64,000 nt of DNA from Helicobacter sp. 12S02634-8 (GTDB lineage: Bacteria; Campylobacterota; Campylobacteria; Campylobacterales; Helicobacteraceae), in NCBI RefSeq assembly GCF_002272865.1, contig NZ_MLAP01000005.1, positions 62,001 through 126,000 on the forward strand, given 5' to 3'. A model generated the notes under the pieces. It made no database searches. It was given only the letters and a program-made list of their open reading frames with translations, and had not been told where the DNA came from. Made by a program: the position numbers and the translations under genes. Shown here piece by piece: positions 16,905 through 25,957 of this stretch (position 1 is its first letter; the number at the start of each line of letters is the position of its first letter).

Positions 16905-18827
16905 ATGCACCCTTTTCCCTACGCACTACCCCCTCAAGACTTCCCAAAACAAGTAGCAAATGATACGCTCAAAGCATTTATTGGCTGGGACGGGGTCGTG
17001 CTGTTAGATGAAAATACAGATATTTTAGATATGCTCAAAAACTATGCCTACCAATATCAGTGCTATTCCCAAGCTTGTGGGCGATGCACACCAGGAAAAT
17101 ATGGGGGCAGGGTTCTTTATGAGCTCCTTGAATCGATCCAAAATAATCCCCAATCTCCATCTGATGATCTCATCAAACTCCAAGAGGTGTGCGAGCTGAT
17201 GATGGCTACAAGCAAATGCGAAATTGGCAAGACAACGCCCAAACCCATCATACAAATGCTCCAAACAAGAAGAGAGATTTTTACCCAACCCTCCTTATTC
17301 AAATCCCATCAGTGCTATATCCCCAAAATCACTGCACCTTGCACAGACGCCTGCCCCTCTCATGTCAATATCCCTGCTTATATCGAGGGTGTGCGGGATA
17401 TGCTTTTTACTGATTCTCTGCAAGCAACCAGAGGCTCTATGCCTTTAGCCCAAGTGTGTGGGAGAGTATGCCCCCACCCTTGTGAAAGCGCTTGCCGCCG
17501 CTCTATCTTAGATGAACCCATCAGCATTATGGAACTCAAACGCATTGGGGCTGATTATGAATACAATATGCACTTGCCCTATCAACACCCCAAAACGCCA
17601 AAGCCCATCAACGCAGATACAAAAGTAGCCATCATAGGGGCAGGGCCGGGGGGCTTGAGCGCGGCGTATTATCTGGCTTTAGAGGGAGTGCGTGTCGATG
17701 TGTTTGAAGCGCTGCCTGTTTTAGGGGGCGAAGTGGCTGTGGGAGTCCCTGATTATCGAATGCCCATTACCCATTACAATCACGATATTGATATGCTCAA
17801 AACCCTTGGCGTATGCTTTTATACCAATAGCCCTATGGATTCTGCTTCAATGCTAGCGCTCCAAAAAGACTATCAAGCCATCGTTCTAGCTACTGGGGCT
17901 AGAATCTCTAAGACACTCGGGATTGCTAGTGAAGACCCCCATTTACAGGGCTATATCCCTGCGATTGCCTTGATGGATACTATCAATCTTGCACAAAAAT
18001 TTAACATCGGCACACTTCCTGATATCAAAGGCAAAGATGTCATCTGCGTCGGTGGAGGATTTACTTCGATGGATGTTGTGCGCTGTGCTGTGAGATTGGG
18101 GGCAAAATCTGTCACAATGCTTTATCGGCGCGATGAAGCCAATCTCATCAAAAACACTTCCCACGAAGAATACCACGAGAGCCTAGAAGAGGGCGTGCGT
18201 TTTGAATTTCTTGCTGCGATTGAGCAAATATATGCACAAGATGGGCGTATCACAGCTGTAGAAATCTCAAACTTTGAGCTCAAAAAAAGCCCCGCTGCGC
18301 CCAAAGGAGAATTGATTAAAATTGAGGGCAAAAGCACCAAGCTCCCTTGTGATATCCTTATCCCTGCTATCTCCCAAACCCCCGACCTCTCCTATCTCCC
18401 CAAGCAATGGGGCATACAAACAAACAAAAAAGGGGGCATACAAACACAAGAAGGCACTTTTCAAACCAACCAAAAAGGCGTATTTGCCTGTGGGGATTGC
18501 GTGAGCGGGCCTTTGACTATTGTCAATGCTGTAGGGCAAGGCAAGCGCGTTGCTAGTGTCATCAAACGTTGGATCCAAACACAAGAAGTGTGTTTGAGTG
18601 ATGAGGAAAAAATGGAAGATTTTTTGAAAAAAATCGGTGTTTTTGATGCTAATGAGAGTGTGTCAGGCTGGCTGGGAGGTATTTTACGCACAGAAAGCAA
18701 AAAAGCTCCCCCTCAAGAAAGAAAAAATAGCTTTCTTGAAGTCAATGCAGGTCTTAGCAATCAAGAAGCACTCCAAGAAGCCCAAAGATGTATGCGATGC
18801 TATTATATCGCTATGGCGGTGGTGTGA
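16905..18827 (+). CDS. NuoF-position flavoprotein: NuoF-like Fe-S segment fused to GltD/NfnB-like NADPH oxidoreductase
   Basis: This 640-residue protein replaces NuoF. Residues about 20-125 resemble the C-terminal Fe-S end of NuoF (CGRCTPG at 58-64, SKCEIG around C105), but the third N3 ligand is Gly64; C53 lies nearby. Residues 146-200 form the cysteine-rich domain of GltD, NfnB and dihydropyrimidine dehydrogenase (C146, C150, C185, C189, C193, C197). An FAD fold follows with GAGPGG at 245-250. A second Rossmann fold has GGG at 383-385 and YRRDEANL at about 407, the arginine pair that in GltD-type enzymes recognises the NADPH phosphate. A closing FAD motif ACGDC lies near residue 530, and RCMRC near the end. 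True NuoF FMN and NADH motifs are absent. It probably feeds electrons from NAD(P)H into the following NuoG proteins. AAGGAG precedes the ATG. Confidence 0.82.
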   Translation: MHPFPYALPPQDFPKQVANDTLKAFIGWDGVVLLDENTDILDMLKNYAYQYQCYSQACGRCTPGKYGGRVLYELLESIQNNPQSPSDDLIKLQEVCELMMATSKCEIGKTTPKPIIQMLQTRREIFTQPSLFKSHQCYIPKITAPCTDACPSHVNIPAYIEGVRDMLFTDSLQATRGSMPLAQVCGRVCPHPCESACRRSILDEPISIMELKRIGADYEYNMHLPYQHPKTPKPINADTKVAIIGAGPGGLSAAYYLALEGVRVDVFEALPVLGGEVAVGVPDYRMPITHYNHDIDMLKTLGVCFYTNSPMDSASMLALQKDYQAIVLATGARISKTLGIASEDPHLQGYIPAIALMDTINLAQKFNIGTLPDIKGKDVICVGGGFTSMDVVRCAVRLGAKSVTMLYRRDEANLIKNTSHEEYHESLEEGVRFEFLAAIEQIYAQDGRITAVEISNFELKKSPAAPKGELIKIEGKSTKLPCDILIPAISQTPDLSYLPKQWGIQTNKKGGIQTQEGTFQTNQKGVFACGDCVSGPLTIVNAVGQGKRVASVIKRWIQTQEVCLSDEEKMEDFLKKIGVFDANESVSGWLGGILRTESKKAPPQERKNSFLEVNAGLSNQEALQEAQRCMRCYYIAMAVV

Positions 18828-21082
18828 TGGAAATCTATATCAATGATCAAAAATTATCTTTTCTCCCAGGGGAGAGTATCCTTGAAGTAGCAAGAAAACA
18901 CCATATCTATATACCCACCTTATGCCATCTGCCTAAGCTCGCGCCAGTGGGGGCTTGCAGAATGTGTGTGGTCGAAGAAGACAATGGCAATATCATTGCC
19001 TCTTGCAAAAGCCCTGCACGCCCTAATATCAGAGTCCATACCCATACCCCAAAACTCCAAAAATATCGCCAAGAAATCATGCAATTTCTATGTATCAACC
19101 ACCCCCTAGAGTGCGGCGTTTGTGATAAAAGCGGCGAGTGCGAGCTCCAAGACAAAGTCCTAGAAACCAAAATCCCCCTCCAGACTTTCAGCGCAGAACA
19201 AAGAGAAGATGAACTCTTAGTGTTTCAAAACAAAATCTATGATGAAAGCTTGTGTATCTTGTGTGAGCGCTGTGCGAGGACTTGCAACCAAATTGTTGGC
19301 AATAACTACCTCAAAGTCATCACCGGAGGCTATCACTCAAAAATCGGTATCAATGCCCAAAATTACTGCGAAGACTGCGATGAATGCGTGAGTGTCTGCC
19401 CTACAGGGGCGATGATTTCACAGAGATTTCAATACAAATCCAATGCTTGGGAACTAGAAAAAACTGCAAGCAGCTGCACAAATTGTGCGCTGGGGTGCTA
19501 TATTGTCTATGAAGTCAAAAGCACTCAGCAAACGACCCATCTCAATCAAAATAAAAAAATCTATAGGAGCACGACACAAATGGAATTTACCCAACTCTGC
19601 CACTCAGGCAGACACCATTTCGCCCACGCACCCACTGCATATAAAGACGACAATGCCTTAAAAAGCGCAATCGATGCGTTCAAAAACGCTAAAGCTATCC
19701 GTATAGGCACACAAACTACCAACGAAGAAGCCCTGATTCTTAGCTTGCTGCAAGATAAGCTAGGGCTTGAGCTGTATTGTGAAGAAGCTAGAGTTTACCA
19801 TCACTTCACCCATCGACTCAAATCAACCTCTCAATCCCCCATATATCGGACAAAAGACCTACTCAAAAATGCCGATGTCTGTATCAGTATCGCAAGCTTT
19901 ATTTTTGATACAATGCCTGTGCTTAAAAGCCAAATTAGCAAGGCCATCACAACCCAAAACACTCAATACATTTACTTGCACCCTATTCCTGATATGCGCC
20001 TAAAAAAACACCAGCATATCCAATATGAAGTCAATACCGAACTAGGCGTGGTCGCCTTGATGTTAGCTAAGCTTGTGCCAGTCGAGGTTTTAGACACCAA
20101 AGACTCTGCTTTTATCCAAAATCTCGATATTGGCTATCTGAGCTCTGAATCTAATGTGGGCGAAGAAGAAATCAACGCACTAGCACAAACACTCAAAGAA
20201 GCAAAAAACCCTATTTTGCTAGTGGGCTCTGAATTATTCTACCACGCACACAGCCAAGAAATCGCTTATATGCTCGGTCTTATCGAAAAGCACAGCCCGC
20301 TCAAAATCATCACCCTCTCCCCATCGGGCAATGCCGTTGGTATCTCGCTTATCTGCAAGCTCTGTGAAGATAGCAACAAACAAGAGGGCGTGATAGGCTA
20401 TAGAGAAAGAGGTGAGTATGCTCTCAATCCTGTCTATGATGACATTGCCTATAAAGACAATCCTGATTTTGCCCCCACAAGCCACTACACACTCCCTGCA
20501 CTCACACAAATTGAGGGCAGTTTTGTCAATACAGACTACGCTCTCTTGCCTCTTGTGCCATCTCTCCCTTATGAGGGCTATGATCTTTGTGATATCGCCC
20601 AACACTTTGGACTCAAAGAAACTTATCTCATTGAACTCACACACAAGCTCCCCACACACAAAGGATTCAAAAATATCGCCTATGATGACCTACTCAATCA
20701 TTTTGATAAAAATGGCACTGCTTTCCGTGGGTATGATCTTGACTTGATCCCTTGCACCACAGATACGCCCATCACCCTCACACCCATCGACTCCCTCCCT
20801 GAATCCAACGGCTCTATTCTCTATATCCCCGAGCTTTCGGGGAATTTTTTCACCCTTGAAACACCAAAAATATTCGGTTCCCATCAATTCAAAATTGCCA
20901 ACAAACTCACCTCCCATCAAAAAATATCTTTCAAGCTCCATCACAAGACCTTTGTCTGCGAATTTATCGAGCAAGACTATCTCAAGGGAATGGTAGCAAT
21001 TTTTGAAAGTGCAAAATTTTTTATCACAACACACAATTATCCCTATGAAAAAATCACTCCCAAACCTTTGGAGCTGTTATGA
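18827..21082 (+). CDS. nuoG: NADH-quinone oxidoreductase subunit G, first copy
   Basis: NuoG wires electrons from the input module towards NuoI. This 751-residue copy keeps all cluster ligands: 2Fe-2S at C33, C44, C47, C60; N5 at H92, C96, C99, C105; two 4Fe-4S sites at C143/146/149/153 and C181/184/187/191; and the N7 type motif at C217, C220, C224 plus the cysteine of LCHSGR. The rest is the molybdopterin-oxidoreductase-like domain without cofactor residues. The start at 18827 shares one base with the previous stop (TGATG). The upstream in-frame TTG at 18788 would lie deep inside the preceding gene. A second full copy follows with a four-base overlap. Confidence 0.92.
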   Translation: MEIYINDQKLSFLPGESILEVARKHHIYIPTLCHLPKLAPVGACRMCVVEEDNGNIIASCKSPARPNIRVHTHTPKLQKYRQEIMQFLCINHPLECGVCDKSGECELQDKVLETKIPLQTFSAEQREDELLVFQNKIYDESLCILCERCARTCNQIVGNNYLKVITGGYHSKIGINAQNYCEDCDECVSVCPTGAMISQRFQYKSNAWELEKTASSCTNCALGCYIVYEVKSTQQTTHLNQNKKIYRSTTQMEFTQLCHSGRHHFAHAPTAYKDDNALKSAIDAFKNAKAIRIGTQTTNEEALILSLLQDKLGLELYCEEARVYHHFTHRLKSTSQSPIYRTKDLLKNADVCISIASFIFDTMPVLKSQISKAITTQNTQYIYLHPIPDMRLKKHQHIQYEVNTELGVVALMLAKLVPVEVLDTKDSAFIQNLDIGYLSSESNVGEEEINALAQTLKEAKNPILLVGSELFYHAHSQEIAYMLGLIEKHSPLKIITLSPSGNAVGISLICKLCEDSNKQEGVIGYRERGEYALNPVYDDIAYKDNPDFAPTSHYTLPALTQIEGSFVNTDYALLPLVPSLPYEGYDLCDIAQHFGLKETYLIELTHKLPTHKGFKNIAYDDLLNHFDKNGTAFRGYDLDLIPCTTDTPITLTPIDSLPESNGSILYIPELSGNFFTLETPKIFGSHQFKIANKLTSHQKISFKLHHKTFVCEFIEQDYLKGMVAIFESAKFFITTHNYPYEKITPKPLELL

Positions 21083-23511
21083 TCAAGATAAAAATAAACC
21101 ATCAAGAAATCCAATGCCATGAGGGGCAAAGCGTCCTTGAAGCTGCTAGAAGTAACAATATCTATATCCCAGCAATCTGCTATCTCACAGGCTGTTCGCC
21201 CACGGTTGCGTGCAAAATGTGTATGGCTGAGATGGACGGCAAACGCATTTACACTTGCAACACCAAAGTCAAAGAAAACGCCACTATCCTCACCCAAACT
21301 CCTGAAATATTGAGCGAACGCAAAGCTATCATGCAAACTTATGGCGTAAACCACCCTTTAGAGTGCGGTGTCTGCGATAAAAGCGGCGAGTGCGAGCTCC
21401 AAGACCTTACCTTAAAAATGCGTGTCAATGTCCAACCCTTTAACGTGCAAGATGATGACAAAGAAGCCAAAACTTGGGCGCAAACCCTTTATGACCCCAA
21501 TCTATGTATCATGTGCGAACGTTGTGTGACCACTTGTAAGGACAATATCGGGGATAATAATCTCAAAGCCATCAAAACAGACCTACACGCCCCCGATAAA
21601 TTCAAAGATGATATGCCTAAAGACCCCTATAGCGTATGGAGCAGGAAACAAAAGGCCTTGATTGGCTATATCGGGGATAATCCTTGTTTGGATTGTGGTG
21701 AGTGCATTTCAGTATGCCCTGTGGGGGCATTGGGCTATAAAGATTTCAGTTACACAGCTAATGCGTGGGAACTCCAAAAAATCCCCTCCACTTGCCAGCA
21801 CTGCCCTGCTGGCTGCTTTATTTCCTATGAAGTCAGACATCAAGATATTGCCGGAGAAGCAAAGAAAATCTATCGCGTGAGTAATAATTTCAATCACAAC
21901 CCCATATGTGGGGCAGGCCGCTTTGTGTTTGATGTCAGTTCAAGCACGCAAGGCAGCTCCAATATCACAGAAGCTATCAATGCAATCAAAAACGCTAAAG
22001 CTGTCCGCATTGGTGGGGATCTCACCAATGAAGAAGCCTATCTCATTGAGGGCTTGCGCCAAAAATTGGGCTTTAAGCTTTATTGCGAAGAAACCAGACT
22101 TTTTCAAGAATTTGCACGCATTTTAGGGCAAAAACAGACTTATGATCTCACACATATCAAAAGCTCGGACCTCATCATCACACTTGGTTGTGGAGTCAAG
22201 ACAGAAAATCCCTTGGTACGCTATGCTATCAACAACGCACTCAAGCTCAACAAAAACACTTCTCTCATCTATGCCCACCCCATCAAAGACACTCTGATTA
22301 CAAAGCTCAGTAGAAGCGTCTTCAGCATTGCTTATGCCCCAAAAGCTGATGAAATCATGCTAGCTATGATACTCACAGCCCTAGGAGTTAATCCCGATAA
22401 TGCCCTATCTTCTGTGTATGCAAGTCAAAAAACTCTGTATCAAACCACCACCAAAGAGGTCAAAAAAACCCTCCCCCAAGAAAATTCTCAAGAAAACTCC
22501 CAAGAACCCAAAGAAATCACAGAAAAAATTGAAGAAACCATCGAAATACCCTATTATGAGATATTTGAACAAGCAGGACTTGAATATGCAGTCTATGAAA
22601 AACTCACTGCAATGCTCACAAATGCTACTGCGCCCATCTTACTCATCGGTCAAGATATTTACAAACACAAAAGAGCTAAAAATATCGCTGCACTGCTTGC
22701 TTATTTAGAAAAGACCACTCCAATCAAAATTATTCTTATCCCCCCTCAGACTAATTCTGTAGGGATCTCCCTACTCTGCACACTCGATACAGATCTAAAA
22801 ACCTATCCAGACCAAGATATTGTAGGTATCCGTTGCAAAGGCGGCTATAGCATTGATTCAGACAAATACAACGCCAAAGATGGCTCAAAAGAAAATGTAG
22901 ATTTTATCCTTCCTGCGCTCAATCAGCTCGAGGGGACTTTGAGTAACTTCGAATACAAACTCTTACCCCTAAAGCCTGCCCTCCCCTACACAGGATATGA
23001 CCTCAGTGATATTGCTAGGGCTTTTGGTTTTTATGGAGAATCTTTGGTCGATTATACCCATCTCCTCCCCCAAGACCTCGGCTATCAAAATATCCCCTAT
23101 GATGCACTCAATAGCTTTTATACACGCAGTGGTGAAGACAAAAGAGGCTATCACATCACCCCCAATCAAGCGCCCCTAGCCCAGTCCATCACCCCCATAG
23201 AGCCAATCACGCCCCAAGATTTCAACGCCTATCTTAAATATCCCCAAGCACAATTCTCCGCCATCACAAGCAGCAGCCACAATCTCCAAACTCAAATCGG
23301 TATCTACACCTCCAAAAACAACCTCGATACCCTCAAGCTATCTCAAGGAGATACCATCACCCTCACAAAAGGCGTGCGAGAAATTAAAGGCCGCGTTTAT
23401 TTGGACTATGATTTGGAGCAAGATATTTTTGTGATTTCTCCTTGCTTGGATACACAAAATATTTTTGAAAATGAAATTTTTGAAAATCTCACCTTGAAGG
23501 GAGCTTTATGA
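21079..23511 (+). CDS. nuoG: NADH-quinone oxidoreductase subunit G, second copy
   Basis: This 810-residue paralogue of the preceding gene has the same domain order and an almost gap-free match over the first 110 residues. Ligands are C34, C45, C48, C60; H92, C96, C99, C105; C143/146/149/153; C203/206/209/213; and N7 at C239, C242, C246 plus the cysteine of ICGAGR. It has an extra 20-residue insert before the second 4Fe-4S motif and a low-complexity Glu/Asn/Gln segment (ENSQENSQEP, about residue 475). It overlaps the first copy by ATGA and nuoH by ATGA. One of the copies may be specialised, for example for contact with the GltD-like protein. Confidence 0.92.
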   Translation: MIKIKINHQEIQCHEGQSVLEAARSNNIYIPAICYLTGCSPTVACKMCMAEMDGKRIYTCNTKVKENATILTQTPEILSERKAIMQTYGVNHPLECGVCDKSGECELQDLTLKMRVNVQPFNVQDDDKEAKTWAQTLYDPNLCIMCERCVTTCKDNIGDNNLKAIKTDLHAPDKFKDDMPKDPYSVWSRKQKALIGYIGDNPCLDCGECISVCPVGALGYKDFSYTANAWELQKIPSTCQHCPAGCFISYEVRHQDIAGEAKKIYRVSNNFNHNPICGAGRFVFDVSSSTQGSSNITEAINAIKNAKAVRIGGDLTNEEAYLIEGLRQKLGFKLYCEETRLFQEFARILGQKQTYDLTHIKSSDLIITLGCGVKTENPLVRYAINNALKLNKNTSLIYAHPIKDTLITKLSRSVFSIAYAPKADEIMLAMILTALGVNPDNALSSVYASQKTLYQTTTKEVKKTLPQENSQENSQEPKEITEKIEETIEIPYYEIFEQAGLEYAVYEKLTAMLTNATAPILLIGQDIYKHKRAKNIAALLAYLEKTTPIKIILIPPQTNSVGISLLCTLDTDLKTYPDQDIVGIRCKGGYSIDSDKYNAKDGSKENVDFILPALNQLEGTLSNFEYKLLPLKPALPYTGYDLSDIARAFGFYGESLVDYTHLLPQDLGYQNIPYDALNSFYTRSGEDKRGYHITPNQAPLAQSITPIEPITPQDFNAYLKYPQAQFSAITSSSHNLQTQIGIYTSKNNLDTLKLSQGDTITLTKGVREIKGRVYLDYDLEQDIFVISPCLDTQNIFENEIFENLTLKGAL

Positions 23512-24497
23512 GTGCATTTGTCATTGAAACCTTAATCAAAATCTTAGTTTTAGTCTTGGTTTTTTCGTTTTTAGGAGCATTTGCCACTTACTTAGAAAGG
23601 AAAGTTCTGGCCTTTTTCCAGCGCCGATTAGGTCCTGTCTATGTCGGGCCTTGGGGGCTTTTGCAAGTGATTGCTGATGGGATCAAACTTTTTAGCAAAG
23701 AAGATGTCCTGCCCCAAAATGCCAACAAAATCATCTTCACTTTTGCCCCCATTATCGCTATGATGAGTGCTTTTATCTCGATGGCTCCTATCCCGTTTTT
23801 TGGCGATTTCACACTCTTTGGCCATACCATCAAGCCCATTATTTCTGATATCAATGTTGGGCTTTTGTTTTTCTTAGCCGTAGGGTCTGTGGGGATTTAT
23901 GCGCCCTTATTAGCAGGGCTTGCTTCAGGGAGCAAGTATTCTTTGATTGGGGCAGCAAGAGCTGCAATCCAGCTTTTGAGCTTTGAGGTAGTCAGCACAA
24001 TCACTATTTTAGCACCCTTAATGCTTGTGGGCTCTCTTTCTTTGGTTGCAATCAATGACTACCAAGCAGGGGGCGTGACCCATTGGCTAGTATTCAAGCA
24101 GCCGCTAGCTTTTGTGTTATTTTTGATTGCGAGCTATGCAGAGCTCAATCGCACGCCCTTTGACCTCTTAGAGCACGAAGCTGAGATTGTAGCAGGCTAT
24201 GCCACTGAATATAGTGGATTGAAATGGGGTATGTTTTTCTTGGCTGAATATGCCCATTTATTTGCGTTTTGCTTTGTGATTGCATTGATATTTTTAGGGG
24301 GTTATAACCCCTTATGGTTTATCCCTGGAGGGATTGCTATCATCTTAAAAGTCTGCTTTTTTGTGTTTTTAGCCATGTGGGCACGGGCGACCTTTGCGCA
24401 TGTCCGGCCTGATCAACTCATGCAGATGTGCTGGAAAATCATGATGCCCCTAGCACTACTCAATGTCGCCATCACAGGCGTTATCATCTTGCTTTAG
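23508..24497 (+). CDS. nuoH: NADH-quinone oxidoreductase subunit H
   Basis: NuoH is the membrane subunit that forms the quinone entry channel together with NuoB and NuoD. The 329-residue protein has about eight transmembrane helices. It carries the family motifs YLERKVLAFFQRRLGP near the N-terminus and ELNRTPFDLLEHEAEIVAGY in the middle, the latter holding the acidic residues of the E-channel. It overlaps the preceding gene by four bases. Confidence 0.97.
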   Translation: MSAFVIETLIKILVLVLVFSFLGAFATYLERKVLAFFQRRLGPVYVGPWGLLQVIADGIKLFSKEDVLPQNANKIIFTFAPIIAMMSAFISMAPIPFFGDFTLFGHTIKPIISDINVGLLFFLAVGSVGIYAPLLAGLASGSKYSLIGAARAAIQLLSFEVVSTITILAPLMLVGSLSLVAINDYQAGGVTHWLVFKQPLAFVLFLIASYAELNRTPFDLLEHEAEIVAGYATEYSGLKWGMFFLAEYAHLFAFCFVIALIFLGGYNPLWFIPGGIAIILKVCFFVFLAMWARATFAHVRPDQLMQMCWKIMMPLALLNVAITGVIILL

Positions 24498-24506
24498 GAG
24501 GAACTT

Positions 24507-25091
24507 ATGGCAACGCAAAACTACAAATGGTTCCAAGCCCCCAAAAGCCCTGAAAGCCCCCAAGGGAAGTTTTTAAAGACAACAAAAACGATTTTTGGAC
24601 TCGATTTATTCAAGGGCTTAGGACTCACACTCAAAGAATTTTTTAGCCCAAAAGTCACGGTGCAATACCCCCTAGAAGAGCTCCCCTTAAGCCCTAGGTA
24701 TCGTGCTGTGCATAATCTGCAAAGACTCTTAGAATCAGGCGAAGAGCGCTGCATTGGCTGTGGGCTGTGCGAAAAAATATGCACGAGCAATTGTATCCGT
24801 ATCATCACACACAAAGGCGAAGATGGCAGAAAAAAAATTGATGACTACACGATCAATTTAGGGCGCTGTATCTATTGTGGGCTGTGTGCAGAGGTCTGCC
24901 CTGAGCTAGCTATTGTGATGGGAGATCGGTTTGAAAACGCTAGCGAACAAAGGGCACACTTTGGGTGCAAAGAAGACTTTTTGAAAGACACACAAGAAGC
25001 CCAAAACCATACCCAACAAGAATTTCAAGGCTTTGGCTCTGTGAGCTTGGACGCAGATACAAAGATCAAAAAAACCCCTTTGGATTATTAG
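24507..25091 (+). CDS. nuoI: NADH-quinone oxidoreductase subunit I
   Basis: NuoI carries clusters N6a and N6b between NuoG and NuoB. The 194-residue protein has two classic ferredoxin motifs, [11 protein letters not shown] and [11 protein letters not shown], each closed by a distant cysteine-containing partner. A hydrophilic C-terminal tail of about 45 residues follows the second motif. GGAGG precedes the start. Confidence 0.97.
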   Translation: MATQNYKWFQAPKSPESPQGKFLKTTKTIFGLDLFKGLGLTLKEFFSPKVTVQYPLEELPLSPRYRAVHNLQRLLESGEERCIGCGLCEKICTSNCIRIITHKGEDGRKKIDDYTINLGRCIYCGLCAEVCPELAIVMGDRFENASEQRAHFGCKEDFLKDTQEAQNHTQQEFQGFGSVSLDADTKIKKTPLDY

Positions 25092-25100
25092 GAGGCATTT

Positions 25101-25655
25101 ATGTTTGCTGTGGTAGCTTTTTATTTGTTTGCAGCATTGAGTTTGGCAATGTTTCTTGTGGTAGTCACGACTAAAAATGTCCTATACGCACTCACAGCAC
25201 TTGCGTGTGGCATGATTTTTATATCAGCTTTTTTCTTTCTACTAGGAGCAGACTTCATGGGGGTCGTTCAGATTGCTGTGTATGCAGGGGCTGTGGTCGT
25301 GATGTATGCTTTTGGTATGATGTTTTTTGATAGCACTCAAGATGTGCTCGAACGCAAGCACTCCAATAAAATTTTATGCTTACTAGTTTTTGGTATTGCT
25401 ATTATCTTGACTCTTATTTTTGGTGCGCCTTTTATCTCAGAGTATTGGGGCAATCTAGCTGTTGAGCCATCTTTGGCTTTCAATGATAAAATGAGTAATA
25501 TCGAAATGATGGGCTATGTGCTTTTTACCAAATATCTGATCCCTTTTGAAGTCGCTGCTGTCATGCTTTTAGCTGCGATGATAGGTGGGGTGGCTATGGG
25601 TATCAGAAAAGTCTGCTACCCCTCTGAAGAGAAGCAAACAAAGGAGGAATTATGA
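25101..25655 (+). CDS. nuoJ: NADH-quinone oxidoreductase subunit J
   Basis: NuoJ is a membrane subunit that couples quinone reduction to the antiporter-like subunits. The 184-residue protein has five hydrophobic helices and the recognisable stretch GADFMGVVQIAVYAGAVVV in the third helix. A short charged C-terminus overlaps nuoK by four bases. GGAGG lies ahead of the ATG. Confidence 0.96.
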   Translation: MFAVVAFYLFAALSLAMFLVVVTTKNVLYALTALACGMIFISAFFFLLGADFMGVVQIAVYAGAVVVMYAFGMMFFDSTQDVLERKHSNKILCLLVFGIAIILTLIFGAPFISEYWGNLAVEPSLAFNDKMSNIEMMGYVLFTKYLIPFEVAAVMLLAAMIGGVAMGIRKVCYPSEEKQTKEEL

Positions 25656-25954
25656 TTGGTTTGGGGCATTATTTGACACTTTCTGGACTGATGTTTTGTA
25701 TCGGTCTAGCAGGGGTTTTAAGACGCAAAAATATTTTAATGCTGTTTTTTTCTACCGAAATCATGCTCAATGCACTCAACATTGGCTTGATTGCTATTGG
25801 CAATTTTATGGGCAATATGAACGGACAGATTTTTGCTCTTTTTGTCATTGCGATTGCTGCGAGCGAAGTGGCGATTGGCTTGGGGCTTGTCATTATGTGG
25901 TTTAAGAAATACAAAACCCTTGATATCGATAATCTCAGCACTATGAAAGGCTAA
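25652..25954 (+). CDS. nuoK: NADH-quinone oxidoreductase subunit K
   Basis: NuoK is the small three-helix membrane subunit with buried glutamates in the proton path. All 100 residues fit the family, with FFSTEIMLNALNIGLIA in the second helix and AASEVAIGLGLVI in the third, each contributing a conserved glutamate. GGAGG lies directly upstream inside the end of nuoJ. Confidence 0.97.
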   Translation: MIGLGHYLTLSGLMFCIGLAGVLRRKNILMLFFSTEIMLNALNIGLIAIGNFMGNMNGQIFALFVIAIAASEVAIGLGLVIMWFKKYKTLDIDNLSTMKG

Positions 25955-25957
25955 GAT

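Noticed and set aside
20234-21034. Long minus-strand open frames opposite the nuoG genes
   Set aside because: They lie wholly inside genes with clear iron-sulphur motifs and have skewed composition; they are shadows of the plus-strand genes.
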